DNA of 32,029 nt from Pseudomonadota bacterium (lineage in GTDB: Bacteria > Myxococcota_A > UBA796 > SXON01): contig JAUXQH010000117.1 of NCBI GenBank assembly GCA_030685065.1, positions 1 to 32,029 on the forward strand, written 5' to 3'. Shown piece after piece: positions 8,326-16,601 of this stretch; position 1 is the first letter of the stretch, and the number at the start of each line of letters is the position of its first letter. The position numbers and the translations under genes were made by a program. The notes under the pieces are model-generated. The model saw nothing but the letters and a program-made list of their open reading frames with translations, had not been told where the DNA came from and did not search any database.

Positions 8326-8849
8326 ACACCACATCCTCGATCCGCTCGGCCTACGAGCGCGGCCGGTGGCGCGACGCTACCCGCGACGCGGTCCCCCTGG
8401 TGGCCCTGTTCACGCTCGTACTGGTCGCCGCGGACGCCGGCCTGGTCCAGGCGCTCCTCGCCGCGACTGTGGGGGTGGGCTTCCTCGTGATGCGGTGGCG
8501 AGGGCTCGGGTGGGGCCGGGGCGCGATTCTCGGCGCGGTCGCTGGCCTGGCGCCGCTCCTCGCGCCCTTCGCGCTCGTCGCGAACGGCCTCGGCTGCGCG
8601 GGTCCGAACTGCGCGAGCTGGTGCATCGCCCTGTGCGCGTCGGGCGGGCTCGTGGCCGGCCTCGTCGTGGGGTTGAGCTCGCGGAGCTGGAGCGCGCTCG
8701 TCGGCGGCGGCCTCGTCGCCGTCCTCGCCGGCGCCGTGGGGTGCTGGCCGATGGGGGTGACGACGATGGTGGGAATGGGGGGGGCGTTGGTGGTGGGGGA
8801 GGTCGTGGCCGCGACCCTCCGGCTGGTGGCCAGCTGGCGCATGGGGTGA
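8322..8849 (+). CDS. Polytopic membrane protein, putative anti-sigma factor or sensor
   Basis: The product has 175 residues and starts inside the sigma-factor stop codon. The first 24 residues are hydrophilic and cytoplasmic in type (RSAYERGRWRDATRD); the rest is about six hydrophobic helices (roughly 25-41, 43-58, 66-88, 98-118, 124-141 and 146-168). Between helices 3 and 4 there is a Cys cluster, C92-x4-C97-x3-C101-x3-C105, plus Cys141. Size, helix number and gene order resemble NrsF/DUF1109-type anti-sigma factors, although I see no clear sequence match. The Cys cluster echoes the Cys pattern of the secreted peptide two genes upstream, so a thiol- or metal-sensing loop is a reasonable inference. 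It is the last gene of the unit; a hairpin lies 65 bases downstream. Confidence 0.66.
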   Translation: MNTTSSIRSAYERGRWRDATRDAVPLVALFTLVLVAADAGLVQALLAATVGVGFLVMRWRGLGWGRGAILGAVAGLAPLLAPFALVANGLGCAGPNCASWCIALCASGGLVAGLVVGLSSRSWSALVGGGLVAVLAGAVGCWPMGVTTMVGMGGALVVGEVVAATLRLVASWRMG

Positions 8850-8914
8850 GGTTCCCGGCAGCCCGGCGCCCATCCCACGGTGGGGCATCGTGTCGTCGCA
8901 CACATCGTGACCGT

Positions 8915-8939
8915 CCGACCGCGACGACCCTGCGGTCGG
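8915..8939 (+). terminator. Candidate terminator hairpin after the sigma-factor unit
   Basis: A perfect 8-bp inverted repeat, CCGACCGC and GCGGTCGG, is separated by 9 bases and lies 65 bases after the membrane-protein stop. No U-rich tail follows, so it is not a classical intrinsic terminator, but tail-less GC-rich hairpins are common in high-GC genomes. Confidence 0.4.
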
Positions 8940-8971
8940 CAATCAGCTCTCGCTGAAGGCTTGCCCCGAGC

Positions 8972-9030
8972 TCGGCGCGCTCAACGTTTACGCGCCGATT
9001 CGGCACCGAAAGCCCGACGGGCGGTCGGTG
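8972..9030. other. Two further inverted repeats in the gene-free stretch before the Type ISP gene
   Basis: The 299-base stretch 8850-9148 holds no gene that I can support. Besides the hairpin at 8915-8939 it has an 8-bp perfect inverted repeat (TCGGCGCG at 8972-8979, CGCGCCGA at 8991-8998, loop of 11 containing AACGTT). It also has a nested pair: CACCGA 9004-9009 with TCGGTG 9025-9030, enclosing GCCC/GGGC at 9012-9022. They could be terminators or an operator for the restriction gene. No sigma-70 promoter is obvious. Confidence 0.35.
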
Positions 9031-9148
9031 ACATCAGCGGCTCGTCCTGACGACCGGCACCTCGACGCCATCGGATGCACAGGCTCGCTCGCGATTGCGC
9101 TGCTCGGCCGACTCCGGCACACTCCGCCCCTCGCCCAGCCAGGATGCC

Positions 9149-12100
9149 ATGCAGAGCCACCTCCACGTCCTCCTCGACCAGCTCCGCGCGGCCGGCCGCA
9201 CCGAGCGGGAGCGCGGCACCTACTTCGAGGAGCTGACGGTCGCGTACCTCCGCAACGAGCCCGCCTTCAAGGAGCTCTACCGGAGCGTCGAGACCCACGC
9301 GGCCTGGGCCGGGCGCCACGGTCTCGACAAGCGCGACACGGGCATCGATCTTGTCGCCGAGACCATCGCGGGGGATGTCCACGCCATCCAGTGCAAGCTC
9401 TACGCGCACGACCACCGCGTGCAGAGGTCCGAGCTCGACAGCTTCTTCACCGCCTCGGGGAAGAAGCCGTTCAGCCAGCGAATCATCGTCACCACCACAA
9501 CCAATTGGGGCGAGCACGCGGAGGACGCTCTCCGGGATCAGCAGCCGCCCGCCAGCAAGATCGACCTCGCCGCGCTCGAGAACAGCGTCATTGACTGGGC
9601 GAGCTTCGCGCCGAGCCGTTCCGTCGCCCTCCGGGAGAAGAAGCAGCTCCGCGAACACCAGCAGAGCGCGGTGGACGCCGTGGCGCGTGGGCTCGCGACG
9701 CACGACCGCGGCAAGCTCATCATGGCGTGCGGCACGGGCAAGACGTTCACGAGCCTCGCGCTCGCCGAGCAGCTCGCGGGGAAGGGCAAGCGTGTGCTCT
9801 TCCTCGTGCCGAGCCTCGCGCTCCTGTCCCAGACGCTCACCGAGTGGACCCAGGAGAGCCGGACGCGGCTCCGGAGCTTCGCGGTCTGCTCGGACAGCGA
9901 CGTGGGCAAGAAGCGCGGAAAGGACGACGACGCCGTCCAGACCCTCGCCCACGAGCTGCACTACCCGGCCACCACCAAGCCCGACCGCCTCGCGGCGGAG
10001 GCCCTCCGGCAGCACGACGCCGAGCACATGACCGTGGTGTTCGCGACGTATCACTCCATCGAGGTCGTCCACCGCGCCCAGCAGGAGCACGGGCTCCCCG
10101 ACTTCGACCTCGTCATCTGCGACGAGGCCCACCGCACCACCGGCGCCACCTTCGGCGACGACGACGAGAGCACCTTCGTCCGCGTGCACGACGCCGCGTA
10201 CATCCGGGGCACGAAGCGCGTGTACATGACCGCCACGCCGCGCATCTTCGGGGAGAGCGCCAAAGCCACCGCCGAGAAGGACGACGTCGCGCTCTGCTCC
10301 ATGGACGACGCCGCGCTGTTCGGCGAGAACCTGTTCGTCCTCACCTTCTCCGAGGCGGTCAAGCGCCGCCTGCTGGTGGACTACAAGGTCATCGTGCTCG
10401 CGGTGGACCAGAAGCACGTCAGCAGCCGCCTCCAAGGCCTCCTCAAGAGCGCGGACAACGAGCTGCGGATGGACGACGCCGCCAAGATCGTCGGGTGTTG
10501 GAAAGCGCTCGCCAAGCAGGGCCTCTCCGAGGAGCTGACGGGGGACTCCGCGGCCATGAAGCGCGCCGTCGCCTTCTGTCAGGTCATCAAGGGAAAGCCC
10601 GACGCCAAGAGCCACAAGGTCGCGTCCACGACCATCGCGGGGATGTTCGAGGCGGTGGTGGAGGCCTACCAGGCGTCAGCGCCCGAGGGCGAAGAGGCCG
10701 CGCGCCTGCGCTGTGAGGCCGCGCACGTGGACGGCGGTATGAACGCCTCGCTGAAGGACGAGAAGATCAGTTGGCTCAAGGCCGAGACGCCCGAGGACAC
10801 CTGTCGCATTCTGTCCAACGTGCGCTGCCTGTCGGAGGGGGTGGACGTCCCGGCGCTCGACGCGGTGTTGTTCCTGACCCCGCGCAACTCCCAGGTGGAC
10901 GTCGTGCAGTCCGTCGGCCGGGTCATGCGCCGCGCCGAGGGCAAGACGCGCGGCTACATCGTGCTCCCGGTGGTCATCCCCCCAGGCGCGGAGCCCCACG
11001 AGGCCCTCAACGACAACCAGACCTACAAGGTGGTCTGGCAGGTGCTCCAGGCGCTGCGTTCCCACGACGACCGCTTCGACGCGATGATCAACAAGCTGGA
11101 GCTGACCGGCCCCGACCCGACCAAGATGGAGATCATCGCCGTCACCGACAAGATCGCCCGCCGCCCGAAGAAGGGCGACGCCAAGGCGAAGGCGCGGGGC
11201 GACGCGCAGGGGGGCGCCAGCATCGGCGCGCAGGCGCGCAAGGCGAAGGCGCCGGACCAGATGACGCTCCAGTTCGAGATCGGCGAGATCGAGCACGCGA
11301 TCTACGCCAAGCTGGTGCAGAAGGTCGGCAACCGCCACCACTGGGAGGATTGGGCGAAGGACATCGCGAAGATCGCCCGCGCCCACACCGACCGCATCAC
11401 GAGCATCCTGGACACCCCGGCGAACCTCCGTGAGCGCGAGGCCTTCGACGCGTTCACCCGGGAGCTGCGGGACGATCTGAACGACAGCCTCACGCGTGAC
11501 GAGATCATCGAGATGCTGGCGCAGCACCTCGTCACCCGGCCGGTGTTCGAGGCGCTCTTCGCGGGCCACAACTTCGCCACCGAGAACTCGATGAGCAAGG
11601 CCATGCAGGCCGTGCTCGACGTGCTCGACGAGCACCGGCTCGACAAGGAGGCGACGACGCTCCAAGCCTTCTACGACTCCGTGAAGCTGCGCGCCGAAGG
11701 GATCGAGAGTGCTGCGGGCAAGCAGAAGATCGTGGTGGAGCTGTACGACAAGTTCTTCCGGAACGCCTTCCCGAAGATGTCGGAGCGGCTCGGCATCGTC
11801 TACACCCCCGTAGAAATCGTGGACTTCATCCTCCACAGCGTCGATCACCTGCTCCGCACCGAGTTCGGGCAGACCCTCGGCAGCGAGGGCGTCCACATCA
11901 TCGACCCCTTCACGGGCACGGGCACCTTCATCACGCGCCTGCTCCAGAGCGGGCTCATCACGAAGGAGGAGCTGCCACGGAAATACGCGAAGGAGATCCA
12001 CGCCAACGAGATCGTGCTGCTCGCCTACTACATCGCGGCGATCAACATCGAGGCGGTGTACCACGACATGGTCGGCGGGGACTACACACCCTTCGAGGGC

Positions 12101-12748
12101 ATCTGCCTGACGGACACCTTCCAACTCTACGAGAAGGACGATCTCGTGTCGCAGATGTTGGCGGACAACAGCGCGCGGCGGGTGCGGCAGAAGAAGTTGG
12201 ATATTCGGGTAATTGTGGGGAATCCCCCGTATTCGATTGGGCAGGACAGCGAGAGCGACAACAACCAGAACGTGGGGTACCCCTCGCTTGATGCAAGAAT
12301 CGCGAAAACCTATTCAGCCCGCTCGAACGCGAAGCTGGCGAAGGGACTCTACGACAGCTACATCCGCGCGATTCGCTGGGCCAGTGACCGCATCGGGGAG
12401 AGCGGGATCATCGGTTTCGTCACCAACGCTGGCTTCATCGAGGCCAATGCGGCTGATGGACTCCGGAGATGCCTCTCCGAGGAGTTCAGCAGCCTCTACG
12501 TTTTCCACCTGCGCGGCAACCAGCGGACGTCGGGTGAGGTGTCCCGTCGGAGGGCGGGAAGGTGTTCGGCAGCGGCAGCCGCGCTGCCGTCGCGATCACA
12601 ATCCTTGTCAAGAACGCTAACTCCAAGGATCGCGGCCAGATCTATTTCCGCAACATCGGCGACTACCTCACGCGAGAGGAGAAACTGGGCGCGGTGTCCA
12701 CGTTCGGCAGCGTCGCAGGAGTCGCGAATGCGGACGGCTGGACCCTGA
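9149..12748 (+). CDS. Type ISP restriction-modification enzyme, N-terminal part (frameshifted)
   Basis: Single-polypeptide restriction enzyme of the LlaGI/LlaBIII kind. From the ATG at 9149 the domains run in order. An Mrr-like nuclease has DTGID (63-67) and QCK (81-83), giving Asp67 and Lys83 as catalytic residues. A superfamily 2 translocase has ACGTGKT (Lys198), CDEAH (from 324), TATPR, and QSVGRVMRR as motif VI. A helical coupler follows. A gamma-class N6-adenine methylase has DPFTGTGTF (from 919) and NPPYS (from 1025). Homology ends abruptly after HLRGNQRTSGE: beyond about 12548 this frame is nonsense and stops at 12748, while the expected continuation lies one frame away at 12550-14121. 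With the missing base restored, the whole would be about 1657 residues, normal for the family. It would cleave unmethylated DNA after head-on collision of translocating copies. As read, the target-recognition domain is lost from this chain. Confidence 0.9.
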   Translation: MQSHLHVLLDQLRAAGRTERERGTYFEELTVAYLRNEPAFKELYRSVETHAAWAGRHGLDKRDTGIDLVAETIAGDVHAIQCKLYAHDHRVQRSELDSFFTASGKKPFSQRIIVTTTTNWGEHAEDALRDQQPPASKIDLAALENSVIDWASFAPSRSVALREKKQLREHQQSAVDAVARGLATHDRGKLIMACGTGKTFTSLALAEQLAGKGKRVLFLVPSLALLSQTLTEWTQESRTRLRSFAVCSDSDVGKKRGKDDDAVQTLAHELHYPATTKPDRLAAEALRQHDAEHMTVVFATYHSIEVVHRAQQEHGLPDFDLVICDEAHRTTGATFGDDDESTFVRVHDAAYIRGTKRVYMTATPRIFGESAKATAEKDDVALCSMDDAALFGENLFVLTFSEAVKRRLLVDYKVIVLAVDQKHVSSRLQGLLKSADNELRMDDAAKIVGCWKALAKQGLSEELTGDSAAMKRAVAFCQVIKGKPDAKSHKVASTTIAGMFEAVVEAYQASAPEGEEAARLRCEAAHVDGGMNASLKDEKISWLKAETPEDTCRILSNVRCLSEGVDVPALDAVLFLTPRNSQVDVVQSVGRVMRRAEGKTRGYIVLPVVIPPGAEPHEALNDNQTYKVVWQVLQALRSHDDRFDAMINKLELTGPDPTKMEIIAVTDKIARRPKKGDAKAKARGDAQGGASIGAQARKAKAPDQMTLQFEIGEIEHAIYAKLVQKVGNRHHWEDWAKDIAKIARAHTDRITSILDTPANLREREAFDAFTRELRDDLNDSLTRDEIIEMLAQHLVTRPVFEALFAGHNFATENSMSKAMQAVLDVLDEHRLDKEATTLQAFYDSVKLRAEGIESAAGKQKIVVELYDKFFRNAFPKMSERLGIVYTPVEIVDFILHSVDHLLRTEFGQTLGSEGVHIIDPFTGTGTFITRLLQSGLITKEELPRKYAKEIHANEIVLLAYYIAAINIEAVYHDMVGGDYTPFEGICLTDTFQLYEKDDLVSQMLADNSARRVRQKKLDIRVIVGNPPYSIGQDSESDNNQNVGYPSLDARIAKTYSARSNAKLAKGLYDSYIRAIRWASDRIGESGIIGFVTNAGFIEANAADGLRRCLSEEFSSLYVFHLRGNQRTSGEVSRRRAGRCSAAAAALPSRSQSLSRTLTPRIAARSISATSATTSRERRNWARCPRSAASQESRMRTAGP
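12545..12552 (+). other. Frameshift site in the Type ISP gene
   Basis: The family pattern RTSGE-(x)S-R-x-EGGK-x-FGSGSRA is encoded continuously only if one base is added here. The sequence reads TCC CGT CGG AG, but needs TCC CGT CGG GAG, so one G of a GGG run appears to be missing (12549-12550). The downstream frame has its own stop at 12535-12537, so the break must lie between 12538 and about 12553. Possible causes are a real mutation, a homopolymer read error, or much less likely programmed -1 frameshifting; no slippery heptamer is visible. Confidence 0.8.
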
Positions 12749-14121
12749 TCGAGCCGGACGCACACGGAGACTGGCTGAAGCAACGGGACGAGAGCTTCAA
12801 CGACCACATAGCGCTTGGCGAAAAGGACCGGGCCGGTGCGGCGCCGCGGGTGTTCGAGAAATTTTCGCTCGGTGTTGCGACGAACCGCGACGCTTGGGCA
12901 TGGGCCTCATCCCGATCGGGCTTGGCGGAGCGGATGCGCCGGATGGTAGAATTCTACAACGGCGAACTCGCCCGGTTCGAGGGAACGCACGGTCGTGCGG
13001 ATAGGAAGACTCGCGAGTCGAGCGTGGATGCGTTCGTCGATGCCGACCGTCAGCGCATTGCATGGACGCACAATCTCAAGCTGACCTGTGTGCGTGGACA
13101 CCGACTCGAATTCGATTCCGCGCGGATGTGGCCAGGAGTGTACCGCCCCTTCTCAAAGAATTGGCTCTACTACGACCGCCGGCTCAACGAGCGCGTGTTC
13201 CAGATGCCGGCAATCTTTCCACTGTCGGGTGGCGAGAACCGCGCCATCATGGTGAAACAACGTTGGTACGGCCTCGGGCACCTCGCTCTCATGGTTGATA
13301 CCGTCACGGATCTCCAATCCGATGGTGGGGCACAGCTCTTCCCGCTCTACCTCTACGACACCGACACCGACACCGACACCGCCGAATTCGCCGGATCCGA
13401 CGACGACGCCCTCACCCCCGGGGTCGCCGGCTCGCTGTTCGTCGCGGACAGCGCCCGCCCCGTGTACAACGCCAACGGCGCGACCACCCCCCTCCGCCGC
13501 GACGGCATCACCGACGCAGGCCTCGCCCACTTCCAGAGCGCCTACCCCGGCGAGGACATCACCAAGGAGGCCGTCTTCTACTACGTCTACGGCATCCTCC
13601 ACTCGCCCGACTACCGCGAGCGCTACGCCGACAACCTCGGCAAGGAGCTGCCGCGCATCCCGCGCGTGAAGTCCGCCGCGGACTTCCGCGCGTTCACCCA
13701 GGCCGGCCGCGCCCTCGGCGAGCTGCACGTCGGCTACGAGCGCGTGCCCGAGTACGCCGCGCGGGTGGAGGGGCCCGCCGCGCCCACGCCCACCCAGCTG
13801 CGCGTCGAGGGCATGAAGTTCGGCAAGGGCAAGGACAAGACGGTCATCGTCTACAACGCCTTCTTCACCGTGCGGGACATCCCGCTCGAAGCCTACGAGT
13901 ACGTGGTGAACGGCAAGCCCGCCATCGAGTGGGTCATGGAGCGCCAGGCCGTGACCACCGACAAGGCGAGCGGCATCGTGAAGGACGCCAACGCCTGGGC
14001 CACCGAGACCGTCGGCGACCCGCGCTACCCGCTCTCGCTGCTCCTGCGCGTCATCACCGTCAGCCTCGAGACGACGAAGATCGTGCGCGCGCTGCCTACG
14101 CTGGCGGCGGAGGGGGACTGA
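12550..14121 (+). CDS. Type ISP restriction-modification enzyme, C-terminal part with target-recognition domain
   Basis: This frame continues the methylase of the preceding part: EGGKVFGSGSRA, then ITILVKN, the end of the methylase fold. The target-recognition domain follows, with segments typical of the family such as YRPFSKNWLYYDRRLNERV and, near the end, YVYGILHSPDYRERYADNLGK-ELPRIP. No start codon with a good ribosome site precedes it (the first GTG is at 12562), and it begins in the middle of a fold, so it is unlikely to be an independent gene. If the chain break is real, this half is probably not made, or only at low level, leaving the system without sequence recognition. An in-frame hexanucleotide repeat (13357-13380) lies within it. 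The gene ends 94 bases before the ABC-3C operon. Confidence 0.85.
   Translation, partial: EGGKVFGSGSRAAVAITILVKNANSKDRGQIYFRNIGDYLTREEKLGAVSTFGSVAGVANADGWTLIEPDAHGDWLKQRDESFNDHIALGEKDRAGAAPRVFEKFSLGVATNRDAWAWASSRSGLAERMRRMVEFYNGELARFEGTHGRADRKTRESSVDAFVDADRQRIAWTHNLKLTCVRGHRLEFDSARMWPGVYRPFSKNWLYYDRRLNERVFQMPAIFPLSGGENRAIMVKQRWYGLGHLALMVDTVTDLQSDGGAQLFPLYLYDTDTDTDTAEFAGSDDDALTPGVAGSLFVADSARPVYNANGATTPLRRDGITDAGLAHFQSAYPGEDITKEAVFYYVYGILHSPDYRERYADNLGKELPRIPRVKSAADFRAFTQAGRALGELHVGYERVPEYAARVEGPAAPTPTQLRVEGMKFGKGKDKTVIVYNAFFTVRDIPLEAYEYVVNGKPAIEWVMERQAVTTDKASGIVKDANAWATETVGDPRYPLSLLLRVITVSLETTKIVRALPTLAAEGD
13357..13380 (+). repeat. Four-copy in-frame hexanucleotide repeat (GACACC)
   Basis: Four exact tandem copies of GACACC encode (Asp-Thr)4 in the target-recognition part of the Type ISP protein. 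Because the unit is 6 bases, copy-number change would alter loop length without breaking the frame. Slippage is possible but not shown. Confidence 0.85.
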
Positions 14122-14215
14122 CGGCGGGTCCGCCGCTGGCCGTCGGCGCGAGAGCTAAGCGGAGCCGACGCGCGTCAGTAGTGCCGCATCGCCAGCACTC
14201 GGATACACGGCTTGG

Positions 14216-16030
14216 ATGGACAGGAAGGCGCGTTTCAACCGGTCGGACGCCTATCAGGTGGCTGTCGGCGCCCTTCATGCCGCCAGGATGGTCGCGGCCT
14301 ATGCGGACGGGCGCTCGGGGCCGGTCCGCATGGGGGCGGAGACCGGGGGGCTCCCCGCGTGGGACGACCTCGTAATCGAGGGCGCGGACGGCTCTCTGGA
14401 GCACCATCAGATTAAGCGGCAGGATGGTGACTTTTCGACGCTGAAGATCGAGGACGGCAAGCCGACGCCGCTTGAGGACACACTCGCCGCCCTCGCTACC
14501 TGGGTTCCCGACGACGGTTCAGTACGCCGGTCATTCTCGCTCGACCTTCGGACTGAGGGCGTGCGGATCCGGAAGGAGCTTACCATCGCCCACCTTGAGA
14601 CTCTGGTTTCCGAGTGTCGGAAGGCAGAGCCAGATCCGGACAAGTTCGCCATGGCTGCGGACAAGGGGCTGATGCGAGACCTGGAGAGGTGGCTTTTGTC
14701 CCATTGCCAGTTCAGGGACTGGCCTCACGCGATCGACCGCCTGAAACGTGTACGGGTCCAGCACTGCCGGGGAGAGGAGAACATCCGATCGGATGCAGTT
14801 ATAGTGTTGGAACCATTGCTTCTTGACACGGGCAAGGCCTACGATGCAATCCGTACCTACCTCCTTGACGAGACCGGCCCGCTCCACGCTACTTCGCCTG
14901 CCTTCCTCTATGAGTACCTTCGTCCATTTCTCAGGTTGAACCGCCCCGACTGGGTCGCCTGGATGCGTACAGGAACCGCATGGGTAACGACGGGCACGGT
15001 GGCGCCTCACGTTCCAGCAACGGAAGTCGTCAAGCGAGCATGGCAGCCCAGCGCCCGCGATGTTCGCCTCGCAGTGCATGCCAATGCTCCCCTTGCTCAG
15101 AACCGCACCCTACTCCCGCCCTCGCTCGCGCGCCTCGCGCTGCACGCGCCGAGACCCGTCAAATCTACGTTCGATGACGTAGCTCTTTGGCAAGAGCGGG
15201 CAACTACTTGGTCAGGCGGGACGCTTGGCGGAGCTTCCGACCCAGCGCCTGGGACCCACTGGGGTCCCGCGGACCCGGCGCCGTCGTCGACTGGCGGGCG
15301 GCCAGTGCAGTCCGGTGACGACGAGGCAAGAGAACTCTCGGCGGAAATGGACCGGGTCAATTGGATAATCCTCACCGGTAGAGTTGAAGATCTGATCGTG
15401 CAGGAGCCCGACGAACCACATCGGAACGCCTTGCTCGAACGATGGGAGCGGTGGAAAACGGATCTGGACACCGACCCCTCGTCGCGGAACGCTTGGGTGG
15501 CCGCCCTGATGGTGGCTCAGGGGGAGGCCGGAAGGGTTGCCGGGTCCGTTCGGGTCGGCCCCGCCACCGCTCATTTGATGGCCGACACGGTCCTCATGGT
15601 GCTCCGCATTGTGGAGGGCTCGGGCGAGCCTGATGCTCGCTGGAATCTCATCTCGGCGGGACGGGAACTCCGCACGCTGGCGCTGAAAGAGTGGTCCGGA
15701 GACCCGGAATCGGGCGGACCGCGACCCGTGACACGCACCGTTCGTGACGTTCTGAAGCATGAAACCGCCGACGCTGTGCTGTTGGCGGGAGTCGAAGCCT
15801 CAGAGTCCGACGTGTTGGGTCTATCAATAGCTGACTCGCAAAAGCAGGGTGCCTCCATTGCTGCCGCGCGACGACCCGGCTTGTTGTTGACCAGTTCGTA
15901 CGCCTGGAACCTGGCGGTAGAGGACGGGCCAGCCGCTGTTCGTACGTTCGTAGCCGCAGCGCTCGCCAAGGCGGCGTGGCGAGAGCAATCAGTAGAACAG
16001 GCAGTCGCGGAGCTCGAAGATGACAAGTGA
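14216..16030 (+). CDS. ABC-three-component system effector with N-terminal PD-(D/E)XK-like nuclease domain
   Basis: The product has 604 residues. The N terminus (SDAYQVAVGALHAARM) leads into a compact nuclease-like core: Glu42, Asp51 in WDDLVIEG, then EHHQIKR with Gln65-x-Lys67. This E...D...QxK arrangement is that of Cap4/DUF4297-type PD-(D/E)XK nucleases of defence systems. The remaining 500 residues are helical and of unknown function; a Gly/Pro/Ser-rich linker at about 340-370 separates two halves. The next two genes are a middle component and an SMC-like ABC ATPase, and the three genes overlap end to start, matching the described ABC-3C organisation (effector, middle component, ATPase). 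The likely role is DNA cleavage released or directed by the ATPase upon infection. I see no strong Shine-Dalgarno before this ATG. Confidence 0.75.
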   Translation: MDRKARFNRSDAYQVAVGALHAARMVAAYADGRSGPVRMGAETGGLPAWDDLVIEGADGSLEHHQIKRQDGDFSTLKIEDGKPTPLEDTLAALATWVPDDGSVRRSFSLDLRTEGVRIRKELTIAHLETLVSECRKAEPDPDKFAMAADKGLMRDLERWLLSHCQFRDWPHAIDRLKRVRVQHCRGEENIRSDAVIVLEPLLLDTGKAYDAIRTYLLDETGPLHATSPAFLYEYLRPFLRLNRPDWVAWMRTGTAWVTTGTVAPHVPATEVVKRAWQPSARDVRLAVHANAPLAQNRTLLPPSLARLALHAPRPVKSTFDDVALWQERATTWSGGTLGGASDPAPGTHWGPADPAPSSTGGRPVQSGDDEARELSAEMDRVNWIILTGRVEDLIVQEPDEPHRNALLERWERWKTDLDTDPSSRNAWVAALMVAQGEAGRVAGSVRVGPATAHLMADTVLMVLRIVEGSGEPDARWNLISAGRELRTLALKEWSGDPESGGPRPVTRTVRDVLKHETADAVLLAGVEASESDVLGLSIADSQKQGASIAAARRPGLLLTSSYAWNLAVEDGPAAVRTFVAAALAKAAWREQSVEQAVAELEDDK

Positions 16031-16601
16031 ACAGTGGGTGGCCCTCCTTCATGCACGAGTAGCCGGCCGATTCGAATTTGAAGGCGATGAAGTTGGATGT
16101 GTGACCCTTCGAAAATTGGCGCCACCACACCTTGAGGACGCCGCGGTGGTTCGGCTTCGCCGCGCCGCCGCCAGCGGGCATCGGACGGTGCTCGTCGTCT
16201 CCTGTGACAACGGCGGCATCGGGAACGCGTTGCGATGGGCGGCCAGCGTTCGGGATGCGTTGCCGGAGCCGGAGCCTGCAGACCTTTACTTGATCCTCGA
16301 TGCCCCATGCGCTGTGGAGGTCGGGGCGCGGTTGGAAGCAGACGACCGCTTCTGTCGCCGGTTCGTCATTCGCGAAAAGGAGTCGCCAGAGGAACTCCTG
16401 GAAAGAACCTTCCTCCGGGGAACAAGAGTCGATGCCTCGGCCAACGCTCCGCACGAGCCGCTCGCCGCTGCGCTGGCATCGGTACCCGGCATCGGCTTGT
16501 CACTTGCCGCATCCTGGCGGGTTGCGTTGCTCGGAGGCGCCACCGGTACTGACCTTTTCGAACTACTCCTGGCAGCAGCGCCAGCGGAGGCGCAGCAGTG
16601 A
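16020..16601 (+). CDS. ABC-three-component system middle component
   Basis: The product has 193 residues. The ATG at 16020 lies inside the effector gene (11-base overlap), with GGAG at 16009-16012 seven bases upstream, so translation is well supported. The sequence has the small hydrophobic strand pattern seen in middle components: TVLVVSCDNGG, ADLYLILDA and RRFVIREKE. These suggest an alpha/beta fold without catalytic residues that I can point to. In ABC-3C systems this protein is thought to link the ATPase to the effector. Identity is based mostly on position and size; the exact middle-component family (MC1-like is my guess) is not settled. Confidence 0.7.
   Translation: MTSEQWVALLHARVAGRFEFEGDEVGCVTLRKLAPPHLEDAAVVRLRRAAASGHRTVLVVSCDNGGIGNALRWAASVRDALPEPEPADLYLILDAPCAVEVGARLEADDRFCRRFVIREKESPEELLERTFLRGTRVDASANAPHEPLAAALASVPGIGLSLAASWRVALLGGATGTDLFELLLAAAPAEAQQ

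Noticed and set aside
14122..14135. CGGCGG-GT-CCGCCG palindrome right after the Type ISP stop, as terminator
   Set aside because: Only 2 bases separate the arms, so the usable stem is about 4 bp, and no U tract follows.
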